Assembly (NCBI RefSeq): GCF_013149785.1
Contig: NZ_JABEZU010000002.1
Coordinates: 248,001 to 312,000, forward strand
Source of the DNA: Isoptericola halotolerans
GTDB lineage: Bacteria; Actinomycetota; Actinomycetes; Actinomycetales; Cellulomonadaceae
DNA length: 64,000 nt
Reading direction: 5' to 3'
This document shows, in pieces, positions 15,494 to 24,256 of this stretch. A program made the position numbers and the translations under genes. Under the pieces are notes generated by a model. It was not told where the DNA came from. It ran no database searches and worked only from the letters and a program-made list of their open reading frames with translations. Positions within the stretch are counted from its first letter, which is position 1, and each line of letters begins with the position of its first letter.

Positions 15494-15777
15494 CCACTCC
15501 GTCGCCGGGTCCGTTCGACGACCAGGGCGACCCCGTCCGGGCGCGACGCTTCGCTCGGATGTGGACCTGGCTCGCCCTCGGCCAGCTGGGGCTGGCGGTG
15601 ATCGTCTCGTTCGCCTGGTGGAGCGCCCAGGTCAACGGCCTCACCGGAGGCCCGGCGGCGAGCTTCCGTGCGGGGCAGGTCTTTCCCTGGTACGTCGTGG
15701 CCCCTGTCGGGGCTGTCGGCCTGTACTCGGCCGTGCGAGCGGTGCGCACCTGGGCACGCTACCGCTCGCTGAGATAG
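15490..15777 (+). CDS. Small two-helix membrane protein in the WXG100-like cassette
   Basis: The 95-residue protein has two membrane segments: about residues 26-45 (WLALGQLGLAVIVSFAWW) and about residues 65-84 (PWYVVAPVGAVGLYSAVRAV). They are flanked by Arg-rich ends (RARRFARMW, RTWARYRSLR). Its ATG overlaps the stop of the preceding gene (ATGA), so it is probably made together with it. Function unknown; a membrane anchor or immunity role for the WXG100-like protein is a guess. Confidence 0.65.
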   Translation: MTTPSPGPFDDQGDPVRARRFARMWTWLALGQLGLAVIVSFAWWSAQVNGLTGGPAASFRAGQVFPWYVVAPVGAVGLYSAVRAVRTWARYRSLR

Positions 15778-15783
15778 GCCGTG

Positions 15784-15801
15784 GCGGCCCGTCAGGGCCG
15801 C
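15784..15801. terminator. Short bidirectional terminator candidate
   Basis: A 7-bp stem (GCGGCCC/GGGCCGC) with loop GTCA lies between two convergent genes; no T-run follows, as is common in actinobacteria. Confidence 0.45.
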
Positions 15802-15809
15802 AGCAGCAC

Positions 15810-16529
15810 CTACCGACGGGGCTCCCACCGGAACATCCGCTGCGCGACCACGACGGAGACCGCGACCCATCCCAGGGTCGGCCCGAGCAGCAGCAGCGAG
15901 TCGGTGAGGGGGGCCCCACCGTTCCAGGCGTTCACGACGAGCTCGGTCGCCGCGCCTCCGGGCAGGACCCGCTTGAGCATCGTCAGGCTCTCCGTCCCCG
16001 TGATGCCGACCCAGGTCGCGACCGCGATCACGCCGAGGCTCAGGGGCAGGGCGGTGATCTGGGCGTGCTCGGGCGAGTTCGTGACGCCCGCCGTCGCGAT
16101 CCCGAGGGCGAGCATCATGGCGAAGATGGCGACGGCCGCCGCGACGAGCAGCACGGCGTCGGACGGCCCGCCGCCGACCGCCGCGAACACGCCGAGGATC
16201 AGCCCGATCTGGACCACGGCGATGATGCTGACCGGCAGCACCAGCCCGGCGAGGACGGAGACGTCGGACGCCGCCGTCGAGCGCAGCCGCTTGAGGAACA
16301 GGGTCTGACGCCGGGCCGCCAGGGTGGTCACCGTCGTCGCGTAGAGGCTGAACGCGGCGATGGTGAAGACGAGCACGGCGGCCACGTATCCGAGGCTGCC
16401 GATCCTGGTGAAGGTGTCGCGGTAGCTGATGAAGAACGCGGCGACCGCCACGGGCATGAGAAGGCTGGTGACGAGCACGGCCCGGTTGCGGAAGAGCTGG
16501 ACCAGCTCGTTCTGGGCGATGGGAAGCAT
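15810..16529 (-). CDS. ABC-2 type transporter permease
   Basis: The 239-residue integral membrane protein has about six membrane segments. It begins with the ABC-2 hallmark LPIAQNELVQLFRNRAVLVTS. An RRQTLFLKRLRST loop between helices is typical for coupling to the ATPase. It lies 20 bp after the ATPase gene and forms an exporter with it. The neighbouring NarL-type two-component system resembles those that control drug, peptide or lipid exporters. Substrate unknown. Confidence 0.88.
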   Translation of the reverse strand: MLPIAQNELVQLFRNRAVLVTSLLMPVAVAAFFISYRDTFTRIGSLGYVAAVLVFTIAAFSLYATTVTTLAARRQTLFLKRLRSTAASDVSVLAGLVLPVSIIAVVQIGLILGVFAAVGGGPSDAVLLVAAAVAIFAMMLALGIATAGVTNSPEHAQITALPLSLGVIAVATWVGITGTESLTMLKRVLPGGAATELVVNAWNGGAPLTDSLLLLGPTLGWVAVSVVVAQRMFRWEPRR

Positions 16530-16549
16530 GACGATCTCCTGTCGGGTGG

Positions 16550-17446
16550 TCAGGAAGCGGTGGAGTCGGCGCCGATGGCGCGGAAGACGTCGTCCAGGCG
16601 GGTCGGTGCCGCGGACAGGCCGTCCAGCTCGATGCCGTGGGTGTGTGCCCAGTCGAGGAGCTGCTTGAGGTCCTGCTGGAGCTCGAACGTCTCGATGGCG
16701 TAGGTGCCGTCACCCTGTGCGACGGATGCGGCAGGTGGGGTGGGTGCGCCGGGCGGCAGGGAGAACCGGATCCCGGCCGGCAGCGACCGGGTGAGCTCGC
16801 TCACCGTGCCCTGGTGGCGGAACGTGCCCTGGTGCATCAGCCCGACGCGGTCGGCGCGCTGCTGCGCCTCCTCGAGGTAGTGGGTGGTCAGGACGACGGT
16901 CGTGCCGTCCTCGCGCAGCCGGTGCACGACCTCCCAGAGGGCGTCCCGGGACTGGATGTCCAGGCCGGTGGTGGGTTCGTCGAGGAAGAGCAGCTCGGGG
17001 CTGCCGTACACCGCGGTCGCGAAGTCGAGCCGGCGCTTCTCGCCGCCGGACAGCTGGCCGACGCGGGTGTCGGCCTTGTGGGCGAGGTCGACGAGGTCCA
17101 GCACGCGGTCCACGGAGTCCTCGCGGCCCGAGAGGCGACCGACGAGCCGGGTCGACTCCGCCGCGGTCAGGTCGGGCGCGAAGCCGCTCTCCTGCAGCAT
17201 GATCCCGACCCGCGGGCGGACCGCCGCGCGGTCGCCGGGATCCGAGCCCAGCACCCGGACGGTGCCCGCGGTGGCCTTCCGGTGCCCTTCGACGACCTCG
17301 AGGGTCGACGTCTTGCCCGCACCGTTGGTGCCGAGGAGCGCGTAGAGCTCGCCTCGCTCGATCTGGAACGACAGGCCCTTCACGGCCCGGAAGTCCCCGT
17401 ACGTGACGTCGAGACCGTCGACGTCGATGACAGTGTTCGTTGACAT
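16550..17446 (-). CDS. ABC transporter ATP-binding protein
   Basis: The 298-residue ATPase has Walker A LLGTNGAGKTSTLE, Q-loop at MLQESG, signature QLSGGEKRRLDFA, Walker B LLFLDEPTTGLD and H-loop TTHYLEEA. The order and C-terminal extension fit DrrA/CcmA-like exporters. It pairs with the ABC-2 permease downstream. The start is the Met before STNTVIDVDGLDV. It is transcribed divergently from a histidine kinase/response-regulator pair, with a palindromic operator candidate between them. Confidence 0.92.
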   Translation of the reverse strand: MSTNTVIDVDGLDVTYGDFRAVKGLSFQIERGELYALLGTNGAGKTSTLEVVEGHRKATAGTVRVLGSDPGDRAAVRPRVGIMLQESGFAPDLTAAESTRLVGRLSGREDSVDRVLDLVDLAHKADTRVGQLSGGEKRRLDFATAVYGSPELLFLDEPTTGLDIQSRDALWEVVHRLREDGTTVVLTTHYLEEAQQRADRVGLMHQGTFRHQGTVSELTRSLPAGIRFSLPPGAPTPPAASVAQGDGTYAIETFELQQDLKQLLDWAHTHGIELDGLSAAPTRLDDVFRAIGADSTAS

Positions 17447-17482
17447 GGCCCCATAGAACCTCCGGGGGCCGCCGCCGCCCAG

Positions 17483-17505
17483 TGCCCGGACGTCAGGTCC
17501 GGGCA
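17483..17505. promoter_or_regulatory. Inverted repeat upstream of the ABC exporter
   Basis: TGCCCGGA and TCCGGGCA form an 8-bp inverted repeat with a 7-bp spacer, 37 bp before the ATPase start. It could be a regulator site for the exporter promoter. Confidence 0.35.
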
Positions 17506-17527
17506 GGACGAACGTCCACGCCGCGGT

Positions 17528-17542
17528 GTGACACCGTGTCAC
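17528..17542. promoter_or_regulatory. Candidate LuxR-type response-regulator operator
   Basis: GTGACACCGTGTCAC is a perfect 15-bp palindrome (7-bp arms, 1-bp centre) in the divergent region. It lies about 24 bp upstream of a GATACT -10 candidate for the kinase gene (17566-17571). Its size suits a NarL-family dimer; the assignment is inference. Confidence 0.5.
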
Positions 17543-17607
17543 TGGTCGTCGCCGCGCGTCGGGCAGATACTGACCGGGACGACCCTCGACCCCCGGAGCC
17601 GCCGACC

Positions 17608-18798
17608 ATGGAGCCACGACCTGCCGCTCCGCGTGGCGCCACGGGAGCATGGCAGACGTCGGCGGCGTCCCGCGCCTCGCGGCGCAGGTTCCGGCGTCTC
17701 AACCTGACGGTGATGCTGCCGCTGTTCGCCACCGTCGGGAGCCTGCTGGTGGCGAGGCAGGCGCAGACCTGGGGCCAGGTGCTGGTCCTGGTGCTCGGCT
17801 TGCTGGCCGCCCTGGTCGCGTTCGAGCGCTGGACGGTCGGCGACCTCGCCCGGGTGGCGATCCCCTGCCTGGCCGTCTCGGCGGCGGTGTGGCCCTACGG
17901 CGTCCTGATGATCGACGGCGGTATCCAGGCCTCCTACTACTCGCTGGCCATCGTGGGCAGTCTCGTCGTGCCGGAGCTGCCACGGCACCGCGTCGTCGCG
18001 GCGGTCGGCCTCGCCGTGTACGTCGCCGGGGTCGGTGCCTGGGGCGTGGCTGCCGCCGGGGCGTTCGAGGCGAGCAACCTGGTCGCCTACGTCATCGTCC
18101 CGACCGGCCTCACCGTGGTGGTGGTCTCCCTCCGGTTCCCGAACAAGGGCTTCTACGACGTGATGACGGAGCTCGAGGAAGCGCGGGAGCGGGAGGCCGA
18201 CCTCGCCGTCGTCCGCGAGCGGATGCGTTTCGCGAGCGACCTGCACGACATCCAGGGGCACACGCTGCACGTGGTGAAGCTGAAGATCGCCCTGGCCCAG
18301 AAGCTCCTCGCCACGGACACCGAGCGTGCCGCCCAGGAGCTGCGGGAGACGTACGACCTGGTCGGCGACACGATCACCCAGGCCAAAGAGCTCGCCTACG
18401 GCCGGCGGAGACCGAACCTCTCGGCCGAGCTGGAGAACGCGCGGAACCTGCTCGAGGCCGCCGGGATCCATGTCCGCGTCGACTATCCGGCCGGCACCGA
18501 CGCCCAGCCCGGGGACCTGGTCGCCCAGGTGCTGCGGGAGACCACGACCAACGTCCTGCGCCACTCACGTGCCACGCTCGTGCACGTCGCGGTCACCGAC
18601 CACGGCATCACGGTCGTCAACGACGGCGTCGCGGTGCAGGAGCCGCCGGTGCTGCGAGGACTCGAGCTGCTCGCGCGCCGGGTCGCGGACAGCGGGGGAG
18701 TGCTGACCGCCGAGCAGGCCGGTGACCGGTTCCGGACGGCGGTCGACTTCTCCGCCCGGTACGCCGGGGCCGACCGGACGGAGGGCGGCGAAGGATGA
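17608..18798 (+). CDS. Sensor histidine kinase, NarL/DesK type
   Basis: The 396-residue kinase has an N-terminal membrane domain of four to five helices (about residues 30-190) without a large external loop. The HisKA_3 segment follows, with DLHDIQGHTLHVVKLK holding the phospho-acceptor His. The degenerate ATPase domain has LRETTTNVLRHSRA as its N-box. The short membrane-embedded sensor resembles DesK and LiaS-type envelope-stress kinases. Its stop overlaps the response regulator start (ATGA). The adjacent exporter is the likely regulon. Confidence 0.88.
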   Translation: MEPRPAAPRGATGAWQTSAASRASRRRFRRLNLTVMLPLFATVGSLLVARQAQTWGQVLVLVLGLLAALVAFERWTVGDLARVAIPCLAVSAAVWPYGVLMIDGGIQASYYSLAIVGSLVVPELPRHRVVAAVGLAVYVAGVGAWGVAAAGAFEASNLVAYVIVPTGLTVVVVSLRFPNKGFYDVMTELEEAREREADLAVVRERMRFASDLHDIQGHTLHVVKLKIALAQKLLATDTERAAQELRETYDLVGDTITQAKELAYGRRRPNLSAELENARNLLEAAGIHVRVDYPAGTDAQPGDLVAQVLRETTTNVLRHSRATLVHVAVTDHGITVVNDGVAVQEPPVLRGLELLARRVADSGGVLTAEQAGDRFRTAVDFSARYAGADRTEGGEG

Positions 18799-19397
18799 CC
18801 ACCGTGGTGCTGGCCGACGACGAGGCGCTGCTGCGCCGGGCGCTCGCCTCGCTGCTCCCGCTGGAGGGTGACGTCACCGTCCTGGCGGAGGCCGCCGACG
18901 GCGCGGAGGCGGTCGAGGCGACCGTCGCCCACCGGCCGGACGTCCTGGTCGTCGACCTCGAGATGCCCGGCGTCGACGGCCTGGAGGCCGTCGCCGAGAT
19001 CCGTCGTGTCCTGCCCGACCAGGTGGTGCTCATGCTCACCCGCCACGCCCGCCCGGGGGTGCTGCGCCAGGCGTTGAAGCTCGGTGTGCAGGGTTTCGTG
19101 AGCAAGTCGGCCGAGCCGTCCCACATCGCCTCGGTCGTCGCCGCCCTCCACGCCGGGAAGCGCTGGATCGACCAGGACGTCTCGGCCGCTGCGCTCATCG
19201 ACGACGTGCCGCTGACGGACCGCGAGCTCGACGTGCTCCGGGTGACGCGCGACGGCTACTCGGTCGCCGAGATCGCCGACCGCCTGTACCTCGCCCAGGG
19301 CACGGTGCGCAACTACCTGTCCAACGCCATGCAGAAGACCCAGACCCGCACCCGGCACGAGGCCGCCCGCTACGCGTGGGAGCACGGCTGGCTGTGA
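18795..19397 (+). CDS. Response regulator, LuxR/NarL type
   Basis: The 200-residue protein has a receiver domain with acidic pocket DDE (residues 8-10) and phospho-acceptor Asp54 in VVDLEMPG. It has a LuxR helix-turn-helix at about residues 138-195 (LTDRELDVLRVTRDGYSVAE; GTVRNYLSNAMQKT). Its partner is the kinase just upstream, and the DesR branch fits best. The palindrome at 17528-17542 is a candidate target. Confidence 0.92.
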   Translation: MTTVVLADDEALLRRALASLLPLEGDVTVLAEAADGAEAVEATVAHRPDVLVVDLEMPGVDGLEAVAEIRRVLPDQVVLMLTRHARPGVLRQALKLGVQGFVSKSAEPSHIASVVAALHAGKRWIDQDVSAAALIDDVPLTDRELDVLRVTRDGYSVAEIADRLYLAQGTVRNYLSNAMQKTQTRTRHEAARYAWEHGWL

Positions 19398-19419
19398 GCG
19401 GCCGGCCACCGGCAGCGTC

Positions 19420-20481
19420 TCAGGGCCGCAGCAGCACCTTCGTCGAGCGGCGTTCGTCCATCGCGGCGTAGGCGTCGGCGACGTCGGCCAGAGGCATCTC
19501 GGCGTCGAAGACCTTCCCCGGGGTGATCGCCCCCGACAGGACGTCGTCGAGCAGCGTGGCCATGTGCGCCCGGGCGGGCGCCATGCCGCCACCCACGGTG
19601 ATGTTCCGGCCGAAGAGCTTGCCGATCGGGACCCGGGAACCGCCGTGCGGGACACCGACGAACCCGACGCGACCGCCGCCCCGGACCGACCCGAGCGCCT
19701 GGGCCATCGACTCCTCGGTGCCCACGCACTCCAGCGCCGCGTCCGCGAGGTCGCCGCCGAGCAGCTCCTGCAGGGCGGCCACGCCGTCGTCGCCGCGCTC
19801 GGCCACGACGTCGGTCGCGCCGAGCTCGCGGGCCAGCGCGGCCCGGTCCGGGTGCCGGGAGAAGGCGACCACCCGCTCGGCTCCGAGACGACGGGCGGCG
19901 ACGACCCCGCACAGCCCGACGGCGCCGTCCCCGATCACGGCGACCGTGTCCCCGGGTCCGACGCCGGCCGAGACAGCCGCGTGGTGGCCGGTGGACATCA
20001 CGTCCGCCAGGGTCAGCAGGTGCGGTACGAGCCCTGCGGCCTCGAGCTCCTCCTCGCGGCGGCCCACCGGGAAGAGGGAGTGCTGCGCCAGGGGGATCCG
20101 CACCCGCTCGCTCTGCGCGCCGTCGACGGGGATCCCGTCCCGGTCGGTCGAGCCGAAGCCGGTCACCAGGTCGCAGGCCGACGGGTATCCGGCCCGGCAG
20201 GACTGGCAGCGCCCGCAGCTCAGCGAGAACGGCACGACGACGAAGTCGCCGGGGGCGGCCGAGGTCACCTCGGCACCCACCTCCTCGACGACGCCGACCA
20301 GCTCGTGGCCGATCGGGTGCGGCTCGCGGGTGGCGGCCACCCCGCGGTAGGGCCACAGGTCCGAGCCGCACACGCAGGCGGCGCTCACCCGGAGCACGGC
20401 GTCGTGCGCGGTGCGCAGCACCGGGTCGGGACGTTCCTCGGCACGGACGTCGCGTTCGGCGTGGATGATCGTGGTGAGCAT
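19420..20481 (-). CDS. Zinc-dependent alcohol dehydrogenase
   Basis: The 353-residue MDR enzyme has the catalytic-zinc site VCGSDLW plus GHELVG. The structural-zinc cluster is CGRCQSCRAGYPSAC, and the Rossmann loop is VAVIGDGAVGLCGVVAARRLG. These define a true zinc ADH, unlike the zinc-free paralogue at 8644-9603. Substrate unknown. A leaderless promoter and a palindrome just upstream suggest dedicated regulation. It converges on the response regulator gene. Confidence 0.9.
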   Translation of the reverse strand: MLTTIIHAERDVRAEERPDPVLRTAHDAVLRVSAACVCGSDLWPYRGVAATREPHPIGHELVGVVEEVGAEVTSAAPGDFVVVPFSLSCGRCQSCRAGYPSACDLVTGFGSTDRDGIPVDGAQSERVRIPLAQHSLFPVGRREEELEAAGLVPHLLTLADVMSTGHHAAVSAGVGPGDTVAVIGDGAVGLCGVVAARRLGAERVVAFSRHPDRAALARELGATDVVAERGDDGVAALQELLGGDLADAALECVGTEESMAQALGSVRGGGRVGFVGVPHGGSRVPIGKLFGRNITVGGGMAPARAHMATLLDDVLSGAITPGKVFDAEMPLADVADAYAAMDERRSTKVLLRP

Positions 20482-20487
20482 GGACCC

Positions 20488-20493
20488 ACCGTA
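20488..20493 (-). promoter_or_regulatory. -10 element of the zinc ADH gene (leaderless)
   Basis: TACGGT on the minus strand, 6 nt before the ATG. Confidence 0.6.
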
Positions 20494-20529
20494 GGCCGAC
20501 GACGGCGGGTCTGCCGCCGTCGTCGGCCT
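20493..20529. promoter_or_regulatory. 16-bp inverted repeat overlapping the ADH promoter
   Basis: Arms at 20493-20508 and 20514-20529 are perfect complements with a 5-nt loop. The element starts at the first base of the -10 hexamer and covers the -35 region of the ADH gene. It is also 138 bp downstream of metY, so it may be an operator, a terminator of metY, or both. Confidence 0.55.
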
Positions 20530-20666
20530 CGTCGTGAGACGTCGTCTCGGCCGAGCCTGCGGCTCCGCTGCGCGCGAGTGCCTCGGTCCGTCGATCGCGA
20601 TCGTCCTGTGCTCGCAGGCTCTCTCCGGACGCTCGCTCGGCCCTCACCCTCCGCTGCACCTCCGTC

Positions 20667-21995
20667 TCAGCCGAGCGTCGCCTTCGCGGCGGTGAAGCCG
20701 AGCTCGAGGTCCGCGAGGATGTCCTCGACGTCCTCGATGCCGACGGCGAGGCGCACCAGCCCGGGCGTCACGCCCGACCACGCCTGCTCCTCGGCGGTGA
20801 GCTGGCTGTGCGTCGTCGAGGCCGGGTGGATCACCAGCGAGCGCACGTCGCCGATGTTCGCCACGTTCGAGTGGAGCTGCAGCGCCGAGACGAAGGCCTG
20901 CCCGGCCTCGGCGCCGCCGTCGAGGTCGAAGGCGAGCACCGCACCCGCACCCCGTGGGGCGTAGCGCTGCTGGGTGGCGTGCCACGGGCTCGACTCCAGG
21001 CCGGCGTAGTGCACGGCGCGGACGTCGTCGCGGGCCTCGAGCCACTCGGCGACCTTCTGGGCGTTGTCCACGTGCCGCTCCACGCGCAGCGACAGGGTCT
21101 CGATGCCCTGGGCGATCTGGAACGCGTTGAACGGCGACAGCGCGGAGCCGAGGTCGCGCAGGAGCTGGACGCGCGCCTTGAGCACGTAGGCGAGGTTGGC
21201 TCCGAGGACGCCGTCCACGCCCAGGTCGCGGGCGTACACGATTCCGTTGTAGGAGGGGTCCGGGGTGTTGAAGCCGGGGAACCGCTCGGGGTACCGGGCG
21301 TAGTCGAAGTTGCCGGAGTCCACGATGACGCCCGCCACGGTGGTGCCGTGCCCGCCCAGGTACTTGGTCGCGGAGTGCACCACGACGTCGGCGCCGTGCT
21401 CGATCGGGCGCACGAGGTACGGGGTCGCCACGGTGTTGTCGACGATCAGGGGGACGCCGGCCGCGTGGGCGGCGTCCGCGACGAGCGCGATGTCGAGGAA
21501 GTCGTTCTTCGGGTTGGGGATGGTCTCGGCGAAGAACGCCTTGGTGTTCTCCCGCACGGCGGCGGCCCACGCGTCGGCGTCGTCGGCGGCCTCGACGAAG
21601 GTGGTCTCGATGCCGAGCCGGGGCAGGGTGTGCTTGAGGAGGTTGTAGGTACCGCCGTACAGGCTGGCGCTGGCCACGACGTGGTCGCCGGCGCCGGCGA
21701 GGTTGAGGATCGCGAAGGTCTCGGCGGCCTGGCCGGAGGAGAGCAGGAGGGCTCCCACGCCGCCCTCCAGGTCGGCGATGCGGTTCTCCACGACCTCCTG
21801 GGTCGGGTTGTTGATCCGGGTGTAGATGGGGCCGAGCTCGGCCAGCGCGAAGCGCTTGGCGGCGGTCTCCGCGTCGGGGAAGACGAACGAGGTCGTCTGG
21901 AAGATGGGCAGGGCCCGCGCACCCGTCGTCGGGTCGGGGGACTGGCCGGCATGGATCTGTCGGGTCGCGAACGACCACCGGGGTGCGTCTGTCAT
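20667..21995 (-). CDS. metY: O-acetylhomoserine sulfhydrylase
   Basis: The 442-residue PLP enzyme makes homocysteine from O-acetylhomoserine and sulfide. It has the Cys/Met-metabolism signature: SGQAAETFAILNLAGAGDHV, the PLP lysine in VVHSATKYLGGHGT, and SLVIHPASTTHSQL near the end. Length matches MetY rather than the shorter MetB. The start at MTDAPRWSFATRQIHAGQ matches the family N-terminus. TACGGT lies 6 nt before the ATG. The partner metX is about 8.3 kb away on the same strand. Confidence 0.92.
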   Translation of the reverse strand: MTDAPRWSFATRQIHAGQSPDPTTGARALPIFQTTSFVFPDAETAAKRFALAELGPIYTRINNPTQEVVENRIADLEGGVGALLLSSGQAAETFAILNLAGAGDHVVASASLYGGTYNLLKHTLPRLGIETTFVEAADDADAWAAAVRENTKAFFAETIPNPKNDFLDIALVADAAHAAGVPLIVDNTVATPYLVRPIEHGADVVVHSATKYLGGHGTTVAGVIVDSGNFDYARYPERFPGFNTPDPSYNGIVYARDLGVDGVLGANLAYVLKARVQLLRDLGSALSPFNAFQIAQGIETLSLRVERHVDNAQKVAEWLEARDDVRAVHYAGLESSPWHATQQRYAPRGAGAVLAFDLDGGAEAGQAFVSALQLHSNVANIGDVRSLVIHPASTTHSQLTAEEQAWSGVTPGLVRLAVGIEDVEDILADLELGFTAAKATLG

Positions 21996-22001
21996 GTCGA
22001 G

Positions 22002-22007
22002 ACCGTA
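22002..22007 (-). promoter_or_regulatory. -10 element of metY (leaderless)
   Basis: TACGGT on the minus strand, 6 nt before the metY ATG. Confidence 0.6.
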
Positions 22008-22057
22008 CGAGCCTGGTCTCGGTGGGCGGAAGAGGTGATCCAGCCCGTGAGACGACG

Positions 22058-22092
22058 GCGGCCCCCTCACCCGTCGTCGGGGAGGGGGCCGC
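22058..22092 (-). terminator. Terminator of ppa
   Basis: An 11-bp stem (arms 22058-22068 and 22082-22092) with a 13-nt loop starts 12 bp after the ppa stop on the minus strand. No T-tract follows. Confidence 0.6.
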
Positions 22093-22104
22093 GCGTGCGT
22101 CGCG

Positions 22105-22599
22105 TCAGTGGCTGTAGCCGGAGTCCTTCGCACGCTGGAACGAGCGGACGATCTCCGCCTCGGCGTCCTCGCGGCCGACCCAGTGCGCACCCTCGACCGA
22201 CTTGCCCGGCTCCAGGTCCTTGTAGACCTCGAAGAAGTGCTGGATCTCCAGGCGGTGGAAGTCCGAGACGTCGTCGATGTCCTGGCGCCATGCCGCGCGC
22301 TGGTCGCCCAGCGGGACGCACAGCACCTTGTCGTCACCGCCGGCCTCGTCGCGCATCCGGAACATGCCGAGGGCCCGGCACTTGATGAGGCAGCCGGGGA
22401 AGGTGGGCTCCTCCAGCAGGACGAGGGCGTCCAGCGGGTCGCCGTCCTCACCGAGAGTTCCCTCGATGAACCCGTAGTCGTCCGGGTAGCGGGTCGAGGT
22501 GAAGAGCATGCGGTCGAGCCGGATGCGTCCCGACTCGTGATCGACCTCGTACTTGTTCCGCTGACCCTTCGGGATCTCGATCGTGACGTCGAACTCCAC
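22105..22599 (-). CDS. ppa: Inorganic pyrophosphatase
   Basis: The 164-residue family I enzyme hydrolyses pyrophosphate and pulls biosynthetic reactions forward. The metal-binding signature [11 protein letters not shown] is intact, as are [11 protein letters not shown] and the N-terminal [13 protein letters not shown]. The GTG start follows a perfect GGAGGAACA ribosome-binding site. Length is normal. It diverges from dacB. Confidence 0.96.
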   Translation of the reverse strand: MEFDVTIEIPKGQRNKYEVDHESGRIRLDRMLFTSTRYPDDYGFIEGTLGEDGDPLDALVLLEEPTFPGCLIKCRALGMFRMRDEAGGDDKVLCVPLGDQRAAWRQDIDDVSDFHRLEIQHFFEVYKDLEPGKSVEGAHWVGREDAEAEIVRSFQRAKDSGYSH

Positions 22600-22755
22600 T
22601 GTTCCTCCAGTCTCGGGGCGTGCGCGCACCCTAAGTGTGCCACGCGGGCGCCGCGCGGACGCCGCGGCACGGTGCCGCTCAGAGGCGAGGACGTGCGAGA
22701 ATACCGGCGGACGGAACCTGCTTGTGACCAGGTTCACGAGATCGGGGAGGACCGC

Positions 22756-24162
22756 ATGGGGTGGCGGCTCAGGGTCGGCGCCACCGTGACGACGGTCGTG
22801 GCACTCTTCGGAGGCTACCTGGTCGCCGACGCCTACGACGTCGTGCCCGGCATGGTCACCCTCCAACCCGCCCCCGAGCCTGCTGCCCCGTTCCCCACGG
22901 CCCCCGGTGCCGTGGACGGACCGAGCCCCGTCGTCGCCGTCCCCGCGCTGTCGGAGGACGCCCCGGTCCCCTCCGCCTCCGCCGTCGACGACCTCGTCGA
23001 GGATCTCGCCGACGACGACCGGCTCGGCAACCGCGTCGGCGTGATGGTGTCCGACGTCGGCACGGGCGCGACGCTCGGCGCCTCCGGCCAGGACCGGTTC
23101 CTCGTCCCGGCGTCCACGCAGAAGATCCTCACCGCCGTCGCCGCCTACTCCGGCCCGGGTGGCGACACCCGCCTGGTCACCCGCGTCATGCTGCACGGCG
23201 ACAACCAGCTCGTGCTCGTCGGGGGCGGCGACATGATGCTCGCCGCGGGCGACGGCGACCCGGAGGCCGTCAACGGTCGTGCCGGGCTGGGCGACCTCGC
23301 CGACCAGGTGGTGGCGCGCATCGCGCTCACCGGCATCGACACGGTCACCCTCGCCGTCGACGACACGCTGTTCACGGGCCCGGCGATCCCCCCGTCCGTG
23401 CGGGCCAACGACGCCAGGGACGGGTACACCGCCCCCGTGGCCGCGCTCGCCGTCGACATGGCCCGGCTCACCGACGACAAGTACGCGCCCCGTGAGGAGG
23501 ACCCGGCGCTCGCCGCGGGCCGATCCTTCGCCGACGCCCTCGCCGATCGGGGCGTCGAGGTGACGGGCTCGATCGTGCGGCAGACGGCGCCGTCGTCGGC
23601 CACCGAGCTCGGCCGCGTCGAGTCCGCGTCCCTCGGAGAGCTGGTGGGGTACCTGCTGCGGGAGTCCGACAACACGCTCACCGAGGTGGTGGGCCGGCTC
23701 GTCGCGATCGACGCCGGGCTGCCCGGGTCGGGCGAGGCGGCCGTCAGCGAGGTGATGTCCGAGGTCGAGTCGCTCGGCGTGGACCTGTCCGGGGCCGAGC
23801 TGACCGACCTGTCGGGTCTGGGGACGGGGTCGCGGCTGAGCGCGCGCCAGCTCGTCGACACGCTGCTCGTGGCGGCTGCCGACCCGGAGCTGCGCGAGTC
23901 GGTGACGGGTCTGCCGGTCGCCGGGCTCCAGGGCACGCTGAGCGACCGGTTCGGCGGTGACAACCCCGGCCGCGGCTACGCCGAGGCGAAGACCGGCAGC
24001 CTGCCGGACGTCCGTTCGCTCGCCGGCACCGTCGTCACGGCCGACGACCGGCTCCTGGTGTTCGCCGTCACCGCCGACCGGATCCCCGAGGGTGGCTCGT
24101 TCGGGGCCAACCTGATCTTCGACGACTTCGTCGGCGACCTCGCGGACTGCGGCTGCTCCTGA
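22756..24162 (+). CDS. dacB: D-alanyl-D-alanine carboxypeptidase/endopeptidase (PBP4 type)
   Basis: The 468-residue serine peptidase of the S13/PBP4 family trims cell-wall peptides outside the membrane. An N-terminal hydrophobic segment (about residues 7-26) is a signal peptide or anchor. Active-site motifs are SxxK in [10 protein letters not shown], SxN in RESDNTLTE, and KTG in [15 protein letters not shown] precedes the ATG. The linker after the membrane segment is rich in Pro and Ala. It stands before the DUF2342 gene and the tilS-hpt-ftsH block, an order common in actinobacteria. Confidence 0.92.
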   Translation: MGWRLRVGATVTTVVALFGGYLVADAYDVVPGMVTLQPAPEPAAPFPTAPGAVDGPSPVVAVPALSEDAPVPSASAVDDLVEDLADDDRLGNRVGVMVSDVGTGATLGASGQDRFLVPASTQKILTAVAAYSGPGGDTRLVTRVMLHGDNQLVLVGGGDMMLAAGDGDPEAVNGRAGLGDLADQVVARIALTGIDTVTLAVDDTLFTGPAIPPSVRANDARDGYTAPVAALAVDMARLTDDKYAPREEDPALAAGRSFADALADRGVEVTGSIVRQTAPSSATELGRVESASLGELVGYLLRESDNTLTEVVGRLVAIDAGLPGSGEAAVSEVMSEVESLGVDLSGAELTDLSGLGTGSRLSARQLVDTLLVAAADPELRESVTGLPVAGLQGTLSDRFGGDNPGRGYAEAKTGSLPDVRSLAGTVVTADDRLLVFAVTADRIPEGGSFGANLIFDDFVGDLADCGCS

Positions 24163-24244
24163 CTCCCCGCCGGTGCCGACCAGGAGGTTGTGCCCGCAAT
24201 CCTCCACCTTTGCGGGACCAGGTTCCTGCTCGGCACCGTGCGGT

Positions 24245-24250
24245 TACGGT
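24245..24250 (+). promoter_or_regulatory. -10 element of the DUF2342 gene (leaderless)
   Basis: TACGGT lies exactly 6 nt before the GTG start. Confidence 0.6.
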
Positions 24251-24256
24251 GGACCC

